The position numbers were made by a program, and so were the translations under genes. This document shows, in pieces, positions 51,696 to 60,437 of a stretch of 64,000 bases of DNA. Position 1 is the first letter of the stretch; each line of letters opens with the position of its first letter. The notes under the pieces are model-generated. The model was not told where the DNA came from. It was given only the letters and a program-made list of their open reading frames with translations, and searched no databases. Source of the stretch: Halioglobus maricola. GTDB taxonomy: Bacteria; Pseudomonadota; Gammaproteobacteria; Pseudomonadales; Halieaceae. The stretch is taken from positions 1,440,501 to 1,504,500 of the forward strand of contig NZ_CP036422.1 of the NCBI RefSeq assembly GCF_009388985.1, given 5' to 3'.

Positions 51696-54191
51696 ATGCA
51701 TTACTCTCGCTCAAAACTAGCTACCGCTATCACCGGCCTCGTGCTCGCTTCGGTAATTGCTCCCAGTCACGCCCAACAACTGGAAGAAGTAGTTGTAACC
51801 GCGCAGAAAAGGAGTGAAAGCGTACAAGATGTACCTATCGCCATCACCGCTTTGTCTGGAGAGCAGATCACGAAAACCGGCGCAGTGGACTTCGAGTCAC
51901 TGTCAGATTCATTGCCCAACGTTGAAATTGCCAAGGCTCCGGGCATTAAGGCGATTGGCATCCGTGGTATCGCTAGTGGCGCAGGCAATACGGGCTTCGA
52001 ACAATCTGTGGGTCTGTATGTAGATGGCATCTACGCTTCGCGGGTCGAGCTATTCCAGGAACCCTTTATGGACATTGAGCGCCTGGAAGTGCTGAAAGGC
52101 CCACAAGGGGTGCTTTTCGGTAAGAATAGTATCGCTGGCGCTCTGGCATCACATTCAGCCAGGCCCACCGATACGTTTGAAGCCAGTATCTCCGCCACTT
52201 ACGAATTTGAATACGACGGCTATGAGGTGACCGGTATAGTGTCCGGCCCCCTCACTGATAATCTTTTTGGACGACTGGCTGTGCGAGACCAATCGCAGGG
52301 TGCATACGTAGATAACGGATCCACGGGACCTGACGCAGGTGAGGACGAATCAACAACGATTCGCGGGTCTTTCATCTGGAACCCGTCTGAAGAGACGGAA
52401 GTCTACCTGAAAGTTGAAACCGCTGATTATGAGGCAACTGGCTACCCCTGGGAAACTGTTGCAGATGATGCTCCCGGCTCTACGGCGTGGGCTCTTGACA
52501 CATTCGGCCCGGGAACTGTGAATGGCGAGGTGCTAGGTGCAGTACAGGGCATTCGAGCAGCTATACCCATTCCTGGTGTGACCGTTGCGGATCCACATCC
52601 CGTAGTAGACACAGTACCAATCCCAGGAGCGGATTTCTCATTAGGCGGCCTGCTCGGCATTTTAACTAGTCGGGAAGATCAATACTTTGGTTCTAGAGCA
52701 GGTGGTGATGATTTCGTTGAAGACGGCAAGCAATTTCTCAATGCAAATACCTATACCGACCACAGTTCTGACAATGTCACCTTGCAGCTGACGCACTACA
52801 TGGGTGAATTCGAGTTGGTCTACCTCGGTGGCTACGGCCAATTTGAGCGCGAGTCAAATAACGACAACGACTTCTCTGCGGTGGACACCCTCACCACCTT
52901 TAACGACAGGGATTTTGACCAGACCAGCCATGAAATACGATTGGTTTCACCCCAGGGTGAAACCATCGACTATATCGTGGGCGCTTATTACCTGGATCGC
53001 ACGTTCGAGATTTTTGATTCCAACAGACTCTTTGGTTCTACGGCCCAATATGCAGAGACGGAGTTTTATCAGAATTTCTCTTGGGGTGGTCAGGGAAATT
53101 ATAAAGAGGACGCGGAATCTCTAGCGTTTTTTGCACAGGTCACCTGGAATATCACCGATACTCTCAGAGCCTCTTTCGGTGGCCGCTATTCGGAAGAAGA
53201 GAAGACCGCAAGGAATTCATCTGAAGGGCGGACTGTGCTTGGTTCTAGCGAACTATTGGAGGACGCAGACCCCGTTAGAGCTGACTATCTCGCCACTAAC
53301 TTCGGCTCAGGTGTTTATGATTATAGCGATACGATAAATGAGTACGCGTTTGATCCTTCCGTTGTTGTTCAGTGGGACTTCAATGATTCTTCCATGGCCT
53401 ACGTGAGTTGGACCCAGGCCACAAAAGCTGGCGGCTTCGACGCAAATACGGGAGAGGGTGATGAGGGCAATTTTACATTCGAACCTGAAGAAGCTGAGAG
53501 CATTGAAATCGGTGTGAAAACGGAATTCTATGATGGAAGAGCTCGTTTAAACGCGGCCATCTTTTTCACCGATTTCTCGGATCTTCAGGTCAGCGCATTT
53601 GACCCCAATGCGGGCACAGTTGGCGCCTTTGTTACTACGAACGCCGCTGAGGCAACTACCGACGGTGTCGAGATAGATGGTCTGTTCGCTGTATCCGAGA
53701 ACCTGACCCTCGGTGGCAGCGTGGCGTTTTTGGAGGCGGAATACGATGAGTATGAGGCGGCCTGCCCGAACAGTGCCCCGGCTGCAGCCGCACTTGACTG
53801 TTTCACTAACTCAGGCGGCGCCCTTGTACAGGACCTGAGCGGGGTCCGACTGGCACAAGCACCTGAGTGGTCGGGTAACTTGTTTGCAGACTATTCAATC
53901 CCTGTTGGCGAACTGTACCTGGGGTTTAGGGCAGATGTGATCTATAAAGATGAAGTAAACCTGGACTATTCTCAGGACTACAACCTCTTTGTGGATGACT
54001 ACTGGAAAATTAATCTCCTCGCGACCCTGGATTCAGCTGATGATGACTGGTCTCTGGCCCTGGGCGTGTTTAACCTGGAAGACGAGCAGCCGGTAACCTT
54101 TGGCGGACAAGCCTTCGGGGTAGACGGGCTCTATTGGAAAAACATCACTCGTGGTCGTGAAATCAAAGCAACTGCAACATACAGGTTCTAG
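51696..54191 (+). CDS. TonB-dependent outer-membrane receptor
   Basis: 831 residues from the ATG at 51696, chosen because TTGGAG stands just upstream and the signal peptide (LATAITGLVLASVIAPSHA) then starts normally. TonB box-like EEVVVTAQKRSESVQDVP, plug domain (IKAIGIRGIASGAGNTGFEQ, VEVLKGPQGVLFG-type RLEVLKGPQGVLFG), then a 22-strand-type barrel ending in ITRGREIKATATYRF with terminal Phe. Sphingomonad/marine-type receptor that imports an unidentified ligand. It heads the 51-64 kb catabolic-looking region. Confidence 0.93.
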   Translation: MHYSRSKLATAITGLVLASVIAPSHAQQLEEVVVTAQKRSESVQDVPIAITALSGEQITKTGAVDFESLSDSLPNVEIAKAPGIKAIGIRGIASGAGNTGFEQSVGLYVDGIYASRVELFQEPFMDIERLEVLKGPQGVLFGKNSIAGALASHSARPTDTFEASISATYEFEYDGYEVTGIVSGPLTDNLFGRLAVRDQSQGAYVDNGSTGPDAGEDESTTIRGSFIWNPSEETEVYLKVETADYEATGYPWETVADDAPGSTAWALDTFGPGTVNGEVLGAVQGIRAAIPIPGVTVADPHPVVDTVPIPGADFSLGGLLGILTSREDQYFGSRAGGDDFVEDGKQFLNANTYTDHSSDNVTLQLTHYMGEFELVYLGGYGQFERESNNDNDFSAVDTLTTFNDRDFDQTSHEIRLVSPQGETIDYIVGAYYLDRTFEIFDSNRLFGSTAQYAETEFYQNFSWGGQGNYKEDAESLAFFAQVTWNITDTLRASFGGRYSEEEKTARNSSEGRTVLGSSELLEDADPVRADYLATNFGSGVYDYSDTINEYAFDPSVVVQWDFNDSSMAYVSWTQATKAGGFDANTGEGDEGNFTFEPEEAESIEIGVKTEFYDGRARLNAAIFFTDFSDLQVSAFDPNAGTVGAFVTTNAAEATTDGVEIDGLFAVSENLTLGGSVAFLEAEYDEYEAACPNSAPAAAALDCFTNSGGALVQDLSGVRLAQAPEWSGNLFADYSIPVGELYLGFRADVIYKDEVNLDYSQDYNLFVDDYWKINLLATLDSADDDWSLALGVFNLEDEQPVTFGGQAFGVDGLYWKNITRGREIKATATYRF

Positions 54192-54211
54192 TAAGTTTCA
54201 GAGTAGACAAT

Positions 54212-54252
54212 TCAATTCCAGCCTAGCTCACGTTTGGCAAGGCTGGAATTGA
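54212..54252. other. Hairpin after the TonB receptor gene
   Basis: TCAATTCCAGCC (54212-54223) pairs perfectly with GGCTGGAATTGA (54241-54252), 17-base loop, no T run. Likely mRNA 3' end or a protective stem. Confidence 0.5.
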
Positions 54253-54445
54253 TTCACCATCTCAACTTCTGACAGGTCAGAAGTCACACCTCTCCGAGCA
54301 TAGAATGTTCGCCACCGTCCCCACTGTTCTCGCAGTCGTTCTGAAATGAGGGCTCGAATCATTAAGAAAAACCTGGAAACTTTTCGAAAGATGATCAGTT
54401 GGTTCAGGGTATTATTGTCATTGTCCCTGCCTGGAGCGATCTGAT

Positions 54446-56680
54446 ATGAACCTTAGAGTTGTTTTAGCCACTCTGCTTGTCCCTATATGTGCGGCCCTTG
54501 TGTTTCTGTGGCTGGCGGCCACCGGCTACCTGGGCCGTGAGGCGGGTACGGGAACCCACGCCGACATACCGGTTCCCGCAGATGAGGTGGCTTTGAGAAA
54601 CCGGCGCCAGGCACCCGTTCGGCCAAGCCATACCGATAGCCAGATACTGTTCGGCGATTTTCATGTGCACACTACCCTGTCTGGCGATGCCGCCAGTATG
54701 AGCATGCCGTTGTTGGGTGGGGAAGGGAGCCGGCCTCCCGGGGCTGCCTGTGACTTCGCCCGCTACTGCTCTGCGCTGGATTTCTGGTCGGTGAACGATC
54801 ACGCAGAGCAACTGACACCGCGCCTGTGGCGAGAGACGGCGGAGGCTATACGCAGCTGCAATGCGGTTAATTCGGATCCGGAAAACCCGGATACGGTCGC
54901 CTTCCTGGGATGGGAGTGGAGCCAGATGGGGGATACGCCGCAAAACCACTACGGCCATCGCAATGTAATATTTGCCAGTACTGAAGACCACGAACTACCA
55001 GCGCGGCCCATCGCATCGCGGGCGCCTGCGGGCATTGAATTCGGAGAGTTGCCCAAACTCACTCGCGCGATCGGTTTTTTGTTGGCACCCGATCGACATG
55101 TGCTGGATCTCAGCAACTATTTTGAAGAGGTCAGTGCCGCGCACAGTGATGTCTGTGCCGATGGTATTCCAGTTCGCGACCTGCCGCTCGATTGCCTGGA
55201 GGAGGCCGCTACACCGGGTGAGCTTTTTGCCAAGCTGGATGACTGGGGGCACGACTCTCTGGTGATTCCCCATGGCACTACCTGGGGTAACTATACGCCG
55301 CCCCTGTCGTCCTGGGAGAAGCAACTGGGGCCAGTGGGTCACAATCCGGCCAGGCAAACGCTGGTTGAAGTGTATTCCGGCCATGGCACAGGCGAAGTCT
55401 ATCGTCCCTGGCGCGCGATCACGATGGGGGAGAACGGAGAGCTCGAGTGCCCCCAGCCCACAGCGGAATACCTTCCTTCCTGCTGGCGGGCCGGAGAGAT
55501 CATTCGCAACCGCTGTCTCACCGAAGGTGAAGGCCAACAAGAGTGCGACGCTCGCGCTGTACTTACCCGGCAGCTTTATCTGGAGCGAGGTATGGCGGGA
55601 CACCTTGTTGTACCGGGCGCACAGGTCGAAGATTGGCTGGATGCCGGGCAGTGTGAGGACTGTTTCCTGCCGTCGTTCAATTATCGGCCCATGGGGTCGC
55701 TACAATATATGCTCGCTCTCAGCGGTTTCGAAGAGGGCAGACCGCCTAGGCGCTTCCGTTTTGGTGTGATCGGCTCCAGTGATAACCATTCGGCGCGCCC
55801 AGGCACCGGCTACAAGGAGATCAACCGGCGGGGGATGACCGATGCGGTTGGATTGAAAAAGGGCTGGTTTAACCGAGCCAGGCCGCAGCCTGGCCCGGCA
55901 ATGCCAGATCCGGTTGATATCAGTACGCTCGATATTGTCGCCCGGGCGGAACAGGATCGGATCAATTCGTTTATGAGCAGTGGCGGACTGGTGGCTGTAC
56001 ATGCCGGCGGGCGTGCGCGTGAAGATATTTGGGATGCGGTAGAGCGCAAGCGGGTTTACGGTACCAGTGGCGACAGAATCCTGCTCTGGTTTGATGCGGA
56101 GCGTGGGGGAGAGCACTACCCTATGGGTTCAGAAATGAGGGCGGAAAAAAGTCCCCAGTTTACTGTGAAGGCGGTAGGCGCGTGGGAGCAGAACCCGGGC
56201 TGCCCGGAATCCAGCAGGCTGGGCCTTGGGGCTGATCGTCTGTCGGCCCTGTGTCGCAACGAGTGTTACAACCCATCAGAGACGCGCAAACTTATTGAGC
56301 GACTGGAGGTGGTAAAGGTAACTCCCCAGATCGAACCTGGCGAGCCGGTTGAGCCATTGATACAGGACCCATGGCTGGTCCACGAGTGCCCGGCAGATCA
56401 ATTGGGTTGCAGCTTTAGCTTTAGTGATCCTGAATATAGTGCCGGGGCGCGGGATGCCGTTTATTATGTAAGGGCTATACAAGCCGTTTCAGATGCGATC
56501 AACGGCGACAACCTGCGCTGTGAATATGACGATGAAGGGCAGTGTATTGCGGTCAAGCCTTGTCACGGGAACGAAGCTCTCACCGAGTATGAAGATGACT
56601 GTCTGGCGCCAGTGTATGAGCGCGCGTGGTCATCACCAATATTTGTCGATTACAAAGCGGAATCAGGAAGGCCCCTATGA
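54446..56680 (+). CDS. DUF3604 protein, membrane-anchored
   Basis: 744 residues. N-terminal hydrophobic helix (about 4-28, VVLATLLVPICAALVFLWLA). DUF3604 (PHP-like metallohydrolase fold) begins with FGDFHVHTTLSGDAASM; further motifs: DFWSVNDHAEQLTP, FLGWEWSQMG, YGHRNVIF, GVIGSSDNHSARPGTGY and VYGTSGDRILLWF. The His/Asp pattern suggests a metal-dependent hydrolase outside the cytoplasm; no substrate is established. Its stop overlaps the start of the malic enzyme gene. A paralogue lies at 60438. Confidence 0.88.
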   Translation: MNLRVVLATLLVPICAALVFLWLAATGYLGREAGTGTHADIPVPADEVALRNRRQAPVRPSHTDSQILFGDFHVHTTLSGDAASMSMPLLGGEGSRPPGAACDFARYCSALDFWSVNDHAEQLTPRLWRETAEAIRSCNAVNSDPENPDTVAFLGWEWSQMGDTPQNHYGHRNVIFASTEDHELPARPIASRAPAGIEFGELPKLTRAIGFLLAPDRHVLDLSNYFEEVSAAHSDVCADGIPVRDLPLDCLEEAATPGELFAKLDDWGHDSLVIPHGTTWGNYTPPLSSWEKQLGPVGHNPARQTLVEVYSGHGTGEVYRPWRAITMGENGELECPQPTAEYLPSCWRAGEIIRNRCLTEGEGQQECDARAVLTRQLYLERGMAGHLVVPGAQVEDWLDAGQCEDCFLPSFNYRPMGSLQYMLALSGFEEGRPPRRFRFGVIGSSDNHSARPGTGYKEINRRGMTDAVGLKKGWFNRARPQPGPAMPDPVDISTLDIVARAEQDRINSFMSSGGLVAVHAGGRAREDIWDAVERKRVYGTSGDRILLWFDAERGGEHYPMGSEMRAEKSPQFTVKAVGAWEQNPGCPESSRLGLGADRLSALCRNECYNPSETRKLIERLEVVKVTPQIEPGEPVEPLIQDPWLVHECPADQLGCSFSFSDPEYSAGARDAVYYVRAIQAVSDAINGDNLRCEYDDEGQCIAVKPCHGNEALTEYEDDCLAPVYERAWSSPIFVDYKAESGRPL

Positions 56681-58071
56681 GTGAAATATCCACCAGCGCC
56701 AGCAACTCGATTATTCTGAGATTACGTATTCAGAATATACCGGGCATTCTTGCCAGTGTTGTTGCTGAAATAGGCAAAGCCGGAGGCAATATTGGAGCGA
56801 TCGATATCGTCCAGTATGAGCAGGAGTGCGTCGTTCGTGACGTCACGGTGGAAACAACGGGCTCTGAACAGATCGATTCAATTGAAAAGAAACTGTCTGG
56901 GCTGGAGGGCATTGAGGTCTTGCATGTCTCCGACCGGGTTTTTGTGATGCACCTGGGCGGCAAGATTGAGGTGACAAGTAAAGCACCCCTGAAGTCACGT
57001 GATGACCTTTCCATGGCATATACGCCCGGGGTGGCCAGAGTGTGCCAGGCCATTCACAACGATGTCAGGAAAGCGCATAACCTGACCATCAAGAAGAACA
57101 CCGTGGCTATCGTCAGCGATGGAACGGCAGTGCTGGGGCTGGGCGATATCGGACCAGAAGCGGCTATGCCGGTGATGGAAGGCAAAGCCATGCTTTTCAA
57201 GGAGTTTGGTGGTGTGGATGGTTTCCCCATCTGCCTGGACACAAAAGACACTGAAGAGATCATTCGAACCGTCAAAGCTATTGCTCCCGGATTCGGCGGT
57301 GTCAACCTGGAAGATATATCAGCACCCCGTTGTTTCGAAATTGAGCAGCGTCTGATTCAGGAGCTGGATATTCCGGTTTTTCACGACGACCAGCATGGTA
57401 CGGCTGTGGTGATGATTGCCGGGCTTATCAATGCGCTGAAGGTAGTCGACAAGTCCCCGGCCGAAATAAAGGCAGTTGTCGCAGGGGTAGGGGCAGCTGG
57501 CACCGCCTGCACGCGAATGATGTTGGATCTCGGCATTAAGAATATCATTGGTCTGGATAGGGCGGGAGTGCTACATGCTGGACGCACGGATCTGAATTCG
57601 GCCAAGCAGGCCTATTGCGAAATGACCAACCCAGAGAACATCATTGGTGGCATGGAAGAGGCCATTGAGGGCGCAGACCTGTTCGTGGGGCTTTCGGGGC
57701 CGGGTATTTTAACCGTGGCGCATGTGAAGACAATGGCCGATAAGCCTATTGTTTTCGCAATGAGTAACCCGGAGCCAGAAATAATGCCCGAACTCGCCTG
57801 GCCGCATGTTGCTGTTATGGCCACAGGCCGCAGTGATTACCCCAACCAGCTAAACAATGTTCTGTGTTTTCCGGGACTGTTCCGCGGGGCGCTCGATGCC
57901 AGTGCGACTGATATCACGGAAGAAATGAAGATGGCAGCTGCACGGGCGATTGCAGAAACCATTGCTGAGGAAAAAATATCTTCGGACTACATCATACCGA
58001 GCGTATTCGATAAGAATGTTGCCCCCAATGTGGCAGAGGCCGTCAAGAAGGCTTTCTACGAATCCGTATAA
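56677..58071 (+). CDS. ACT-domain malic enzyme
   Basis: 464 residues from the ATG at 56677 (TGATG-type overlap, AGGAAGG ribosome site). An ACT domain occupies about residues 10-85 (ILRLRIQNIPGILASVVAEI). The malic enzyme core follows: YTPGVARVC, SDGTAVLGLGDIGPEAAMPV, FHDDQHGTAVV, GVGAAGTACTRM and AMSNPEPEI. Oxidatively decarboxylates malate to pyruvate with NAD(P). The long phosphotransacetylase tail of E. coli MaeB is absent. The ACT domain points to amino-acid or acyl ligand control. Confidence 0.93.
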   Translation: MSEISTSASNSIILRLRIQNIPGILASVVAEIGKAGGNIGAIDIVQYEQECVVRDVTVETTGSEQIDSIEKKLSGLEGIEVLHVSDRVFVMHLGGKIEVTSKAPLKSRDDLSMAYTPGVARVCQAIHNDVRKAHNLTIKKNTVAIVSDGTAVLGLGDIGPEAAMPVMEGKAMLFKEFGGVDGFPICLDTKDTEEIIRTVKAIAPGFGGVNLEDISAPRCFEIEQRLIQELDIPVFHDDQHGTAVVMIAGLINALKVVDKSPAEIKAVVAGVGAAGTACTRMMLDLGIKNIIGLDRAGVLHAGRTDLNSAKQAYCEMTNPENIIGGMEEAIEGADLFVGLSGPGILTVAHVKTMADKPIVFAMSNPEPEIMPELAWPHVAVMATGRSDYPNQLNNVLCFPGLFRGALDASATDITEEMKMAAARAIAETIAEEKISSDYIIPSVFDKNVAPNVAEAVKKAFYESV

Positions 58072-58103
58072 CTTGAGCTGAATTTTTTGAGGAGACAGTA
58101 TTA

Positions 58104-59075
58104 GTGGCTTTGCCAGACGTATTAAAACAAAATTTGCGACTGCCTTTGGTAGCTTCGCCCATGTTTATTGTGTCTACCAGGGAGCTGGTAGTTGAGCAGT
58201 GTAAAGCCGGCATAGTGGGCTCATTCCCTTCGCTAAACGCACGCACCGTTGACGAATTTGAGCAGTGGTTGCAATACATTGTTGCCGAGCTGGCCGCTTA
58301 TGATGCTGAGAATCCCGATGCACCTTCAGCGCCCTATGCTGTGAATATGATGGTTCACAAAACCAATCCTCGCGTAGAAGAGGATTTGGCGCTGTGTGTG
58401 AAATACAAGGTGCCGATAGTTATTACGTCTCTGGGTGCGCGGGAGGATGTCAACGAAGCCGTGCATAGCTACGGCGGGATTACATTACATGATGTCATCA
58501 ACAACAGGTTTGCCAGGAAGGCTATTCAAAAAGGTGCCGATGGCATCATTGCCGTAGCCACAGGTGCTGGTGGGCATGCGGGTACGATTTCCCCGTTTGC
58601 GTTGGTGCAGGAAATTCGCGAATGGTTTGATGGCCCTCTCTTGCTCAGCGGCTGTATGTCCACCGGGCCTGCAATCCTTGGGGCGTTAGCGATGGGAGCT
58701 GATTTGGCCTATATGGGCTCAGCGTTCATTGCTACCGAAGAAGCGAATGCAGTTGATGATTACAAGCAGATGGTCATCGATAGCGGCGCTGACGATATCT
58801 TGTACACCAGTGCTTTTTCAGGCGTTCACGGCAATTATTTGCGCCCATCCATCGTTGCGTCCGGGTTAGATCCGGAGGCCTTGGGTAATGGTGATGCTTC
58901 CCAGCTGGCGAAGCTGAGCGATCAGGGAAAGGAAGTGAAGGCCTGGAAGAATATCTGGGGAGCAGGGCAGGGCATTGGTCCGGTCAAGAATATTGTCAAG
59001 GCTGGTGACCTGGTCGCCACATTAGCGGCTGAGTTTGAGCAGGCCAGGCAATCGCTGCAATCCAAAACGGGCTAA
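58104..59075 (+). CDS. Nitronate monooxygenase-like flavoprotein
   Basis: 323 residues. TIM-barrel of the 2-nitropropane dioxygenase/NMO family: LPLVASPMFIVSTRELV, GADGIIAVATGAGGHAGT with the conserved His, LLLSGCMSTGPAILGALAMGADLAYMGSAF (split here by domain) for FMN phosphate binding. GTG start after TTTGAGGAGAC. In catabolic clusters such enzymes may detoxify nitronates or act as enoyl reductase-like proteins; the substrate is unknown. Confidence 0.88.
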   Translation: MALPDVLKQNLRLPLVASPMFIVSTRELVVEQCKAGIVGSFPSLNARTVDEFEQWLQYIVAELAAYDAENPDAPSAPYAVNMMVHKTNPRVEEDLALCVKYKVPIVITSLGAREDVNEAVHSYGGITLHDVINNRFARKAIQKGADGIIAVATGAGGHAGTISPFALVQEIREWFDGPLLLSGCMSTGPAILGALAMGADLAYMGSAFIATEEANAVDDYKQMVIDSGADDILYTSAFSGVHGNYLRPSIVASGLDPEALGNGDASQLAKLSDQGKEVKAWKNIWGAGQGIGPVKNIVKAGDLVATLAAEFEQARQSLQSKTG

Positions 59076-59092
59076 ATTGAGAGGGTTGTAGA

Positions 59093-59491
59093 ATGAGTCA
59101 GAATCCGAGTTTTATTGATACCTGGCATGACTATGTAAAAAGTGGCGATTCCCAGCAGTTGAGAGATCTCATTCATGATGATGCGATCTTTTGGTCTCCG
59201 GTTGTGCATACCCCTCAAAAGGGAAAGGAGATTGTTTGCCAGTATCTGCAGGCTGCGGGCAAGGTTTTGGGTGACGACAACTTTGCCTATGTTCGTGAAA
59301 TCGTAGGTGAGCGTGACGCAGTATTGGAATTTACCAATGAGGTTGATGGCATTACGGTTAATGGCGTGGATATGATTCGCTGGAATGATGACGGGAAAAT
59401 TGTTGATTTCAAGGTAATGCTAAGACCCTTAAAGGCGATACAAATTATCCACCAACAAATGGGTGCCGCGCTGGCCAGTAATGACGGTTAA
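59093..59491 (+). CDS. NTF2/SnoaL-like protein
   Basis: 132 residues. Cone-like alpha+beta fold signature: FIDTWHDYVKSGDSQQLRDL, IHDDAIFWSPVVHTPQKG, WNDDGKIVDFKVMLRP. Family members are small isomerases, hydratases or binding proteins. It follows the NMO gene by 17 bp and is probably co-transcribed. Confidence 0.85.
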   Translation: MSQNPSFIDTWHDYVKSGDSQQLRDLIHDDAIFWSPVVHTPQKGKEIVCQYLQAAGKVLGDDNFAYVREIVGERDAVLEFTNEVDGITVNGVDMIRWNDDGKIVDFKVMLRPLKAIQIIHQQMGAALASNDG

Positions 59492-59624
59492 AAGACCTGG
59501 GGGCATGCATTCCCCGTGGCATTCGTAGAGCGCACCGAGGATTGAGAACAGTGTAGCCATTGTTACAGGTGCCGCTAGCAGAATGGTACCGCGAAAACGA
59601 ACAGTACTATCTTGAGAAATAAAT

Positions 59625-60389
59625 ATGGCTGACATAGAAGTTAAACACCGGGGCGCAATTACCTGGGTGTTCTTGAATCGGCCTGAAGCTCTCAATGCGT
59701 TAACGCCCGATATGCACTACGCACTGCAAGATGTCTTTGACGCCTATGCAAAGGATGACAAGCAACGAATATGCGTCATTACCGGTGCTGGCGAAAAGGC
59801 ATTTTGTGCCGGCTCGGACCTCAAAGCCTTCGGTGGCTCTTATCCCCCCGATGGCTATGCAGGGCTGATAGAGCGCTTTGATTTGACCAAGCCAGTTATC
59901 GCTGCGGTCAACGGCTTTGCTCTGGGCGGCGGGTTCGAAATAGCACTGGCATCAGACATTGTTATTGCTACCGAAAATGCCCGGTTTGGTCTGCCAGAGC
60001 CTCTTATCGGTGCGGTAGCCCTTGGCGGCGGCATTCACCGGTTGGTGAGAGAAGTTGGCAACAAACAGGCTATGGGCTTGTTACTCACGGGAAGGCAGAT
60101 TGACGCAGAGGAATCGTATCGCCTTGGGCTGGTGAATGAAATTGTCCCGGCCGAGGAGCTCGAGCAGGCAGTAAACCGTTGGTGTGAGGAGATTTTGCGC
60201 TGCGCGCCATTATCGATTGATGCAACAAAGCAGTGTGTCACTTTAGGTTTGGCAGAACCCAGCCTTGAAGCCGCGATGAAAAACCAGAATAAGTATCCAG
60301 CGTTCGCCCGCTGGGAGAGCAGTGAGGACTGGGAGGAGGGCCGCAAAGCCTTCGCTGAGAAACGCTCTGCCAAATGGAGAGGCCGCTAA
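59625..60389 (+). CDS. Enoyl-CoA hydratase/isomerase family protein
   Basis: 254 residues, crotonase fold. Oxyanion hole FCAGSDLKAFGG and ALGGGFEIALASD; both catalytic glutamates are present (GGGFE and LPEPLIG). Hydrates enoyl-CoA or isomerises double bonds in fatty-acid-like degradation. Preceded by a 133-bp gap, so a separate promoter is possible. Confidence 0.92.
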   Translation: MADIEVKHRGAITWVFLNRPEALNALTPDMHYALQDVFDAYAKDDKQRICVITGAGEKAFCAGSDLKAFGGSYPPDGYAGLIERFDLTKPVIAAVNGFALGGGFEIALASDIVIATENARFGLPEPLIGAVALGGGIHRLVREVGNKQAMGLLLTGRQIDAEESYRLGLVNEIVPAEELEQAVNRWCEEILRCAPLSIDATKQCVTLGLAEPSLEAAMKNQNKYPAFARWESSEDWEEGRKAFAEKRSAKWRGR

Positions 60390-60437
60390 CAAGGCGCTGG
60401 CCAACTCGCGATATCGGTTAAGAAATAGGAACATAAT

